Below, one piece after another: positions 1 through 5,493 of a stretch of DNA of 8,233 nucleotides. The position numbers and the translations under genes were made by a program. Positions within the stretch are counted from its first letter, which is position 1, and each line of letters starts with the position of its first letter. A model generated the notes under the pieces. That model was not told the DNA's origin and did no database searches. It was given only the letters and a program-made list of their open reading frames with translations. The stretch lies in contig JAAUZS010000142.1 of NCBI GenBank assembly GCA_014804495.1, positions 1-8,233 on the forward strand, given 5' to 3'. The stretch is from Lachnospiraceae bacterium. Its GTDB lineage: Bacteria; Bacillota; Clostridia; Lachnospirales; Lachnospiraceae.

Positions 1-174
1 ATACTTGCACAGACAAATTATTTTCAATCAGATACAAAAACTTTAGCTGCACAGGTCATCACAAATGGACGTTTTACCTTATATTCACATGTGGGTAATA
101 TATTTGTATATCTATGTGGTATATATGTATTAGGAAGTTTCATAATTCCAAAATGTCTAAATAGAAGGCGATAA
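1..174 (+). CDS. lnt: C-terminal fragment of apolipoprotein N-acyltransferase-like membrane protein (5' end outside window)
   Basis: An open frame enters from the left edge in frame 1 and stops at TAA (172-174), leaving 57 residues. It begins ILAQTNYFQSDTKTLAAQV and continues with TLYSHVGN followed by a hydrophobic segment (about residues 33-50) and a basic tail, KCLNRRR. This order matches my recollection of the end of Lnt: a G-x-hLAQT-type strand of the nitrilase-like domain, a strand ending in V, a T-x-Y-x-R/H-x-G-D/N motif, then the last membrane helix. Lnt transfers an acyl chain to the N-terminal cysteine of lipoproteins at the outer face of the cytoplasmic membrane. The catalytic Glu-Lys-Cys residues lie upstream and cannot be checked. 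By hand count the fragment is about 30% GC, lower than its neighbours. It converges on the nup operon. The family call is inferred from a short tail; another membrane protein is possible. Confidence 0.5.
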   Translation: MLAQTNYFQSDTKTLAAQVITNGRFTLYSHVGNIFVYLCGIYVLGSFIIPKCLNRRR

Positions 175-274
175 GCAAACTCAAGTTTGTGGAGTAGTTA
201 ATAGAAACACTTTTCCGAAAAGGGAGTACAATATTCTTCAATGACTCTTAGTAGGCAATATTATATGTTCTGTA

Positions 275-413
275 AGATTGAGGCACAAGTGTTACTATGT
301 GAGGCCCTTAGAGGACGCCGGTATTTAGGCTGCGTGTTTTGCAGCCTTATGTACCGCTGCGTCCGAAACGGAGCGAAAGCGCGCCTCACATAGTAACACT
401 TGTGCCTCAATCT
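275..413. repeat. 139-base element with perfect 31-base inverted terminal arms and a structured core (MITE-like or structured RNA)
   Basis: The left arm (275-305, starting AGATTGAGGCACAAGTGTTA) is an exact reverse complement of the right arm (383-413), 31 of 31 positions. The 77-base core also folds. GGACGC (313-318) pairs with GCGTCC (359-364), CGGTA (319-323) with TACCG (352-356) leaving a CT bulge at 357-358, and AGGCTGC (327-333) with GCAGCCT (341-347) around a 7-base loop. A short GC-GAAA-GC tetraloop hairpin sits at 373-380. Folded as one strand it forms a long base stem closing on two inner hairpins. I see no open reading frame that fills it and no transposase. No clear target duplication flanks it: the bases outside are GTA on the left and ATT on the right. 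It lies between two converging genes. A non-autonomous mobile element, a dispersed intergenic repeat or a non-coding RNA are all possible. Confidence 0.7.
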
Positions 414-435
414 ATTCACTACATATTATTATCTT

Positions 436-1395
436 CTACCTAGCCCCCTTATCATAAATCTCCCCAAGCGCCTTAGGCGAATGATTCTTCTTACTAAAGA
501 ATATCAGCATCAGAAGCGTCAGCACATAAGGAAGCAGCATCACAAGATCCTGATATGTGCTAGGCATTCCCAGTATCTTGACAATTTCATAGCCCGTAGA
601 CCTTGCGATTCCGAAGAGCAGGCATGCTCCCAGCGTAGGCATAATCTTCCAGTTGCCGAATATCAGCGCCGCGATTGCGAGATATCCGTATCCGGAATAA
701 ATATTGGATGAAAAATTCGCTGAAATAGAGTATGCAAAGCAGATACCGCCAAGTCCTGAAAAAGCGCCGGAAGCCATAACCGCTATCAGTCTTACCTTGC
801 TGACATTGATTCCGGCAGCATCAACTGCGTGGGGATTGTCGCCGCAGGCGCGAAGGTGAAGCCCGAATCTGGTCTTGTAAAGAACAAACCATGCTATGAA
901 GGCAATTACCACGATTACGATTTCAAAAGGATAAAGGTTAGTAAATACAGCGCCAAGTACCGGGATTTTGGATATAACGGGAATGGTAAGCCTTGATGAA
1001 ACACCCAGTAAAATTTTATTGGAGGCAGCGCCGAATACGCTGGCGTTAATCTGTTTGGTCAGGAATTCCGTAAGCGCCATGGCAAGTATATTGATGACAA
1101 CGCCGCTTATTACCTGATTTGCCTTGAATTTAATGCACAGCATCGCATGGATAAGTGAAAAGAGCATTCCGCCTAAAAATGCGAACAGCATAGCAAAATA
1201 AAAGGGTATGGGTGAATTACCCGCAAAGTTACCGGCGATACAGAATGCAAACAGTGCACCGCAGAAAGCGCCGAAACCTTGAAGTCCCTCAATAGCGAGG
1301 TTGGTGATACCGCTTCTTTCACAATAGATTCCGCCAATTGCCATAATAAACAGAGGCAGGGCAAATGAGAGTCCGTCAATTATAATGGTATTCAT
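436..1395 (-). CDS. nupQ: Nucleoside ABC transporter permease 2 (NupQ-like)
   Basis: This 319-residue integral membrane protein is a permease of the RbsC/LivH-like superfamily, the second channel subunit of a BMP-type nucleoside importer. It has about eight hydrophobic segments (roughly residues 7-22, 29-54, 62-88, 93-112, 155-173, 200-224, 235-265, 285-300). Family landmarks are ERSGITNLAIEG (26-37) and the cytoplasmic coupling region around FGLHLRACGDNPHAVDAAGI (177-196), which should contact the ATPase. The start is the ATG at 1395. An in-frame ATG six codons upstream is rejected because the AGGAGG ribosome site would then lie inside the coding part. The start overlaps the stop of the preceding permease by one base (TGATG), so translation is probably coupled. 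It is last in the operon and ends with TAG 22 bases before the inverted-repeat element. The call is firm at family level; the exact nucleoside range is inferred from homologues. Confidence 0.9.
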   Translation of the reverse strand: MNTIIIDGLSFALPLFIMAIGGIYCERSGITNLAIEGLQGFGAFCGALFAFCIAGNFAGNSPIPFYFAMLFAFLGGMLFSLIHAMLCIKFKANQVISGVVINILAMALTEFLTKQINASVFGAASNKILLGVSSRLTIPVISKIPVLGAVFTNLYPFEIVIVVIAFIAWFVLYKTRFGLHLRACGDNPHAVDAAGINVSKVRLIAVMASGAFSGLGGICFAYSISANFSSNIYSGYGYLAIAALIFGNWKIMPTLGACLLFGIARSTGYEIVKILGMPSTYQDLVMLLPYVLTLLMLIFFSKKNHSPKALGEIYDKGAR

Positions 1396-2519
1396 CAGTG
1401 TTCCTCCTTCCATCTGTTGACTTTATATTTCACGTAAGCGCCACAGGCACTGAATAATAAAATAACACCCGTGATGGCAGAGGCAATTTCCGGCTGCACA
1501 CCTGATGATGAACTCATATAAGTACTCCCTTTAGAGATTACGGTAATCAGGAAAGAGGAGAAGATGATACCTATGGGTGAGCTGTTTCCAAGCAGCGCTA
1601 CCGCAATTGCGTCATAGCCTGTGCTTGCAAGTACACGCGGTTGTATGGAAGCGAAATAACCGAGGTAATATGTGACTCCGGCAAGTCCTGCGAAACCGCC
1701 TGAAAGCATCATGGCCAGAATTCTGGTACGTCCTACCTGAATACCGGCATATTCGGCAGCCCTGACACTGCTGCCCACAGCTTTGATTTCAAATCCAAGA
1801 GTGGTCTTTTTAAACAAAAAAGCCGTTACGGCGATTCCTGCCGCCGCCAGAATGATTCCCAGAGGAATATCCAGCTTATAGTTGCCAATCAGGGTGTCTA
1901 CAAGTGTAAGACGGCTGTTTGCGCCTACGTTCCTGGACTGTCTGGATACGGGGTCCACATAGAATGAATTGATGCAGAAGCTTACAATATACTGTATGAT
2001 ATAATTTAACATTATCGTGGAAACGACTTCGTTGATATTGAAGCTGTGCCTTAAGTATCCGACTAAGGCTCCTACCAGTGCGCCTGCCGTAAAACCTATG
2101 ATGACTACAAGGGGTTTGGCTATAACAGACGGAAGGGAAGAGTATCCCACCAGAACCGTTGCAGTAAAAGCTCCTGCCAGCATCTGCCCTGAAATGCCGA
2201 TATTGAACAGACCGCATTTCAATGCAATTATTACGGAAAGGGATGCAAACAACATCGGTGTTAATGCATTCAAAAAACTGGTAAAATCAGTAATTATGCC
2301 TTTATATCCGGCATACGAAGCCTTGGGTGCAAGCCCTGAGCCCTGCAGCAGATTATAATAGGCATAAAAAGGATTTTTGCCAAGGCAGGCGATTACAACG
2401 GCGCCCACAATCAGGCTTAAAAGAATTGTAAAAACAGGTATCATGTAGCTCTGTCTCTTTTCATGACCGATTGTAGACAGGATAATACGATTTATAATAT
2501 TTTTCTTATCTTTTTTCAT
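1395..2519 (-). CDS. nupP: Nucleoside ABC transporter permease 1 (NupP-like)
   Basis: This 374-residue membrane protein is the first permease of the importer and the partner of the NupQ-like subunit. A charged cytoplasmic N-terminus (1-25) is followed by about eight or nine hydrophobic segments (roughly 27-46, 86-101, 111-126, 133-155, 165-185, 217-236, 265-290, 300-329, 345-365). Family signatures are GLFNIGISGQ (103-112) and GFEIKAVGSSVRAAEYAGI (242-260); the latter is the likely ATPase-coupling loop. A soluble loop near 185-215 probably faces outside. The ATG at 2519 overlaps the ATPase stop as ATGA, with a modest GTAGGA ribosome site inside the ATPase gene, which suggests coupled translation. 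The length is near what I expect for NupP-type proteins, and the ATPase-permease-permease order is that of B. subtilis nupOPQ. No damage is visible. Confidence 0.9.
   Translation of the reverse strand: MKKDKKNIINRIILSTIGHEKRQSYMIPVFTILLSLIVGAVVIACLGKNPFYAYYNLLQGSGLAPKASYAGYKGIITDFTSFLNALTPMLFASLSVIIALKCGLFNIGISGQMLAGAFTATVLVGYSSLPSVIAKPLVVIIGFTAGALVGALVGYLRHSFNINEVVSTIMLNYIIQYIVSFCINSFYVDPVSRQSRNVGANSRLTLVDTLIGNYKLDIPLGIILAAAGIAVTAFLFKKTTLGFEIKAVGSSVRAAEYAGIQVGRTRILAMMLSGGFAGLAGVTYYLGYFASIQPRVLASTGYDAIAVALLGNSSPIGIIFSSFLITVISKGSTYMSSSSGVQPEIASAITGVILLFSACGAYVKYKVNRWKEEH
1403..1408 (-). promoter_or_regulatory. Ribosome binding site fixing the nupQ start
   Basis: AGGAGG on the minus strand lies 7 bases before the ATG at 1395, inside the last codons of the upstream permease gene. 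It rules out the longer in-frame start at 1413, which would translate the site itself as Glu-Gly-Gly. Confidence 0.85.
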
Positions 2520-4048
2520 CTGTGTCCTACCCCCATCATGAATTCTCCCACTTCGCTGGAAGTTAATGTTTTTGCGTCGGCTATTTTCTGTATTTCTCCA
2601 TTGTAGATAACGCCAATGGTATCGGCCAGATTCATTACTTCATCAAGCTCCAATGAAATCAGCAGAATTGCCTTTCCCTTGTCTCTTTGTGATATTATCT
2701 GGTTATGTATGTTTTCGATTGCGCCGATATCCAGGCCTCTGGTGGGCTGGACTATGATCATCAGATCGCTTTCAAGTTCAATCTCTCTGGCAATTATTGC
2801 CTTTTGCTGATTACCGCCGCTCATGGAGCGCACAATGGTGTTATTACCCTGACTGCTTCTGATATCATATTCTTTTATCAGTTTCTCACCGTATTTTAGG
2901 AACTCTTCATCATTGATTATGCTGTTTTTGGAAAAAGGCTCTTCAAAGTAATTCTTAAGCGCCAGATTGTCCGACAGTGAAAAGTCCATGACAAGTCCGA
3001 CATTATGGCGGTCTTCAGGAATATATGAGATTCCGGCAAGGTTACGTTTTCTTATTGAATAATGGGTGATATCTACGCCGTTTAAAGTAACGCTGCCTTT
3101 GCTTGGTTTCACAAGTCCGGCAATAGCGTCTGCAAGCTCTATCTGACCGTTGCCGGATACTCCGGCAATTACGAAGATTTCTCCCTTGTGAATGGTAAAA
3201 CTGACATTCTTAACGACATCGAACTTGTCCTGGTTTTTAACGGTAAGGTTTTCTACCTTAAGCACTTCTTCTCCAAACTTTGGTTCCGATTTGTCTACCG
3301 TGAAATTCACCTCGCGTCCGACCATCATATTTGCCATGACCTTAGTGTCCGTAGACGCCACATCCAGCACATCAATAAGCTTACCGCGGCATAGAATGGC
3401 GCATCTGTCAGCTACTTTCTTTATTTCTTCAAGTTTGTGCGTAATCAGAATAATTGTTTTTCCGTTATCGCGAAGCTCTTTTATGATTTTTAACAGAAAT
3501 TCAATTTCCTGTGGAGTAAGTACGGCGGTTGGTTCGTCGAAAATAAGGATTTCCGCTTCACGATAAAGCATTTTTAATATTTCCACACGCTGCTGCATGG
3601 AAACATTGATATCCTCGATTACCTTGGTCGGTTCCACTTCAAGGCCGTATTTCTTAGAAAGCTCTGCAATCTCATGATTCGCTTTTTTTAAATCCACACT
3701 CTTAATGAAGCCGAGAGTAGTTTTTATGGGTTCCACACCCATAATAATGTTTTCTGCAATAGTGTAGTTGCTCACCAGCTTGAAATGCTGATGAACCATG
3801 CCTATATTTAATTCTGTTGCATGGTTTGGTGATTCAATCTTGACTTTCTCTCCGCGGATGATGATTTCGCCTTCATCAGGCTCATACATCCCGAAAAGCA
3901 TACTCATCAACGTAGACTTACCTGCACCGTTTTCACCGAGGAGGGCATAGATTTCTCCCTTTTTTACCTTAATGGTAACATCGTCATTTGCCACAATACC
4001 CGGAAAACGTTTGGTGATATGGTTCATTTCAATTATGTAATCAGACAT
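2516..4048 (-). CDS. nupO: Nucleoside ABC transporter ATPase with two fused nucleotide-binding domains (NupO-like)
   Basis: This 510-residue cytoplasmic ATPase powers the importer and carries two ABC domains in one chain. Domain 1 (about 5-245) has Walker A GENGAGKS (38-45), Q87, a degenerate C-loop INVSMQQ (147-153), Walker B ILIFDE (167-172) and H204. Domain 2 (about 260-505) has a degenerate Walker A GVSGNGQ without lysine (296-302), an intact signature MSGGNQQK (409-416), and IIVQPTRGLD (431-440) where the usual Walker B Asp-Glu is missing. The H-loop histidine is also absent (SLELDE, 465-470). The single intact catalytic site should therefore form between domain 1's Walker motifs and domain 2's signature. 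This asymmetry is usual for BMP-linked and RbsA-like ATPases. The start at 4048 has AAAGGAGT (4055-4062) 6 bases upstream. A candidate promoter and a terminator lie just upstream. Confidence 0.92.
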   Translation of the reverse strand: MSDYIIEMNHITKRFPGIVANDDVTIKVKKGEIYALLGENGAGKSTLMSMLFGMYEPDEGEIIIRGEKVKIESPNHATELNIGMVHQHFKLVSNYTIAENIIMGVEPIKTTLGFIKSVDLKKANHEIAELSKKYGLEVEPTKVIEDINVSMQQRVEILKMLYREAEILIFDEPTAVLTPQEIEFLLKIIKELRDNGKTIILITHKLEEIKKVADRCAILCRGKLIDVLDVASTDTKVMANMMVGREVNFTVDKSEPKFGEEVLKVENLTVKNQDKFDVVKNVSFTIHKGEIFVIAGVSGNGQIELADAIAGLVKPSKGSVTLNGVDITHYSIRKRNLAGISYIPEDRHNVGLVMDFSLSDNLALKNYFEEPFSKNSIINDEEFLKYGEKLIKEYDIRSSQGNNTIVRSMSGGNQQKAIIAREIELESDLMIIVQPTRGLDIGAIENIHNQIISQRDKGKAILLISLELDEVMNLADTIGVIYNGEIQKIADAKTLTSSEVGEFMMGVGHR

Positions 4049-4081
4049 GTACGTACTCCTTTCGGAAGCATTTATAAGAAT

Positions 4082-4110
4082 ATTATAAAGGAGAGAAATA
4101 AAAAGCGCAA
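4082..4110 (-). promoter_or_regulatory. Candidate internal sigma-A-type promoter for the ATPase-permease genes
   Basis: On the minus strand a perfect TATAAT (plus positions 4082-4087) lies 17 bases downstream of TTGCGC (4105-4110), a weak -35 matching three of six consensus bases. Transcription would begin near 4075, leaving an untranslated leader of about 27 bases that contains the AAAGGAGT ribosome site of the ATPase gene. The -35 is part of the 3' arm of the upstream terminator hairpin, so the two elements overlap. The TATAAT and spacing are seen directly; activity is inferred. Confidence 0.5.
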
Positions 4111-4128
4111 GCTTGATAGCCTGCGCTT
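4096..4128 (-). terminator. Intrinsic terminator between binding-protein and ATPase genes
   Basis: Read on the minus strand, AAGCGCAGGCT (4128-4118) pairs with AGCTTGCGCTT (4113-4103) over 11 base pairs including one G-U pair, around the loop ATCA. The transcript then continues TTTATTT (4102-4096). This is a typical rho-independent terminator for transcripts coming from the binding-protein gene. It lies about 70 bases after that gene's stop and 48 bases before the ATPase start, so it would reduce readthrough into the rest of the operon. Confidence 0.8.
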
Positions 4129-4172
4129 AAGAATTTACGTTTATATATTGAATTACACCAGCGAGAATTACG

Positions 4173-4198
4173 AAGTTTAGGCTGTAAAGCCTAAACTT
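4173..4198. terminator. Perfect 11-base-pair hairpin at the 3' end of the binding-protein gene
   Basis: AAGTTTAGGCT (4173-4183) and AGCCTAAACTT (4188-4198) pair perfectly around a 4-base loop. Only the plus strand has a following T-run (4197-4202, overlapping the nupN stop codon), so as a terminator it would act on plus-strand (antisense) transcripts. In the nupN mRNA it starts 2 bases after the stop codon and more likely protects the 3' end. Confidence 0.6.
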
Positions 4199-4200
4199 TT

Positions 4201-5376
4201 TTACCAGGTGAAGCTATCCGGTGTTACGCCGTTGAAGTTAGCGGCAGGCACGATTTCACCTGATTTTACCAGTGCATATGCAGCATCAATCTTGGAAATG
4301 GTATCTGCTGATAACTGATTTCTTCCGTCTGTATTTACATAGCCCGTAGAGTCTGTATCAGCCTGAAGGGTTACGTTACCGCCCTTGAAGCTTCCGTCAG
4401 CGATTGCATTCAAAGATCTTTCTACATTAAGGTGCATAACCTTAAGAGCAGATGTAAGAACTACGTTGCTGTCGCCATTAGCTCCATCGTCGTACTGGTC
4501 AACGTCACAGCCGATGAATTTAACACCTTCAGCTTCTTTAACAGCAGTAAGTACACCGTTTCCTGATGCACCGGCTGCTACGAATACAATATCAACGCCT
4601 TCAGCTATAAGTGCGTTACCTACAACCTTACCGGTAGCTTCGTCTGCAAAGGAACCGATATAGTTGCCGCCTACATTAGCGCCTGTGACATCTGTTCCTG
4701 CGTAAGAAGGAAGCTCTACAACTTCTACGCTCTTTCCTTCTGTTTCGTTAACATATTTAACGCCGCACTCAAATCCGTACTGATAGTTTACGTTGGAAGG
4801 ATAAGCGATACCGTTTACAACAGCAACTTTGTTTGATGTAGTTTCAAGCGCCGCAGCCATACCTGCGAAGAAACCGGATTCCTGCTCGGCAAAGCACATA
4901 GCATAGATGTTATCAACTTCTATAGTGTTGCCGTCTGCATCTGAAGGGAAGCTGTCAACCAGAACAAATTTTACATCAGGATTTTCCTGTGCCGTAGTTG
5001 CTATACCTGCAAACTGGAAACCGCAGCATACGATTACATCATAATCGGCTACGATATCAGCTACTGCCTGAACAGCTGCCGCTGTGTCGCCGGTTGGCTC
5101 CTGTACGGCTTTTACGCTCGCATCCGGATGAGATTCGATAAATGTCAGGATACCATTGTAGTTGTCTTCATTAAAAGAACCATCATCTACACCTGACGGG
5201 CTGCTGACAATAGCAATTTTAAGACCTGATCCTGTGCTGTCACCGGATTCCGTACCTTCGGATACATTGCCGTCAGCCTGTCCTGCATTTGATGCATCAT
5301 TGCCTGAGTTACCACAGGCCGCTAAAGAAAGCACCATAGCAGAGGCAACAATAAGTGACAAAATTTTCTTTTTCAT
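4201..5376 (-). CDS. nupN: BMP-family (PnrA/TmpC-like) nucleoside-binding lipoprotein
   Basis: This 391-residue extracellular lipoprotein is the substrate receptor of the importer. It has a lysine-rich start MKKK, a hydrophobic signal and the lipobox LAAC with the lipidated Cys at 21. A flexible Gly/Ser/Asp/Asn/Glu-rich tether (about 22-51) follows, then the two-lobed BMP domain (about 52-391). Landmarks are KIAIVSSPSGVDDGSFNE (53-70), CGFQF (118-122), ESGFFAGMAA (166-175), VFVAAGASGNGV (264-275) and IGCDVDQ (288-294), which fit the purine-nucleoside-binding PnrA pattern. The ATG at 5376 is chosen over one 15 codons upstream because GAGGAGG (5383-5389) lies 6 bases before it and the signal peptide then begins correctly. 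It stands first in the operon, as in B. subtilis nupN. Guanosine or a wider nucleoside range is inferred from homologues; related BMP proteins can bind other small ligands. Confidence 0.92.
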   Translation of the reverse strand: MKKKILSLIVASAMVLSLAACGNSGNDASNAGQADGNVSEGTESGDSTGSGLKIAIVSSPSGVDDGSFNEDNYNGILTFIESHPDASVKAVQEPTGDTAAAVQAVADIVADYDVIVCCGFQFAGIATTAQENPDVKFVLVDSFPSDADGNTIEVDNIYAMCFAEQESGFFAGMAAALETTSNKVAVVNGIAYPSNVNYQYGFECGVKYVNETEGKSVEVVELPSYAGTDVTGANVGGNYIGSFADEATGKVVGNALIAEGVDIVFVAAGASGNGVLTAVKEAEGVKFIGCDVDQYDDGANGDSNVVLTSALKVMHLNVERSLNAIADGSFKGGNVTLQADTDSTGYVNTDGRNQLSADTISKIDAAYALVKSGEIVPAANFNGVTPDSFTW

Positions 5377-5382
5377 AATCGT

Positions 5383-5389
5383 CCTCCTC
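5383..5389 (-). promoter_or_regulatory. Ribosome binding site fixing the binding-protein start
   Basis: GAGGAGG on the minus strand lies 6 bases before the ATG at 5376. It excludes the upstream in-frame ATG at 5421, which would add 15 residues before the signal peptide and falls at the predicted transcription start. Confidence 0.85.
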
Positions 5390-5425
5390 TTGAACAATTT
5401 AAAATAAAGTATAAGTGACATAGAT

Positions 5426-5454
5426 ATATTATCATTGTATTATTTTAATTTCAA
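5426..5454 (-). promoter_or_regulatory. Candidate main promoter of the nucleoside importer operon
   Basis: On the minus strand TTGAAA (5449-5454) is followed after 17 bases by TAATAT (5426-5431), in a very AT-rich stretch between the exporter gene stop and the binding-protein start. Transcription would begin near 5419, giving a leader of about 43 bases. This is too short for a known purine riboswitch, and I see no PurR-type box. The -35 matches five of six consensus bases; the -10 is approximate. Confidence 0.5.
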
Positions 5455-5493
5455 GATTTAAGTTGGTTCTTTTTTATATGGATTTTCCGTGTC

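Noticed and set aside
176..222. Terminator for the plus-strand gene: small hairpins at 176-189 (CAAACT/AGTTTG) and 210-222 (CTTTT/AAAAG)
   Set aside because: The stems are short and AT-rich with very small loops, and no T-run follows either one.
275..413. CRISPR array or integron attC site
   Set aside because: There is one inverted pair and no direct repeats with spacers, no cas genes and no integrase or cassette genes nearby.
400..711. Open frame of 103 codons on the plus strand covering part of the inverted repeat and the end of nupQ
   Set aside because: It is antisense to nupQ, low in complexity at its start, has no convincing ribosome site and resembles no protein I recognise.
1876..2217. 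Open frame of 113 codons on the minus strand inside nupP, and a plus-strand frame at 2017-2358
   Set aside because: Both are out-of-frame shadows of a well-supported permease gene.
4096..4198. Attenuator with mutually exclusive hairpins between nupN and nupO
   Set aside because: The two stems share AGGCT in their 5' arms, so a 5-base alternative pairing is possible, but it is far weaker than either perfect stem. No aptamer or leader peptide is visible.
5377..5493. Purine riboswitch or PurR operator before the nucleoside importer
   Set aside because: The predicted leader is only about 43 bases, and no conserved purine-aptamer junction or PurR-type box is visible.
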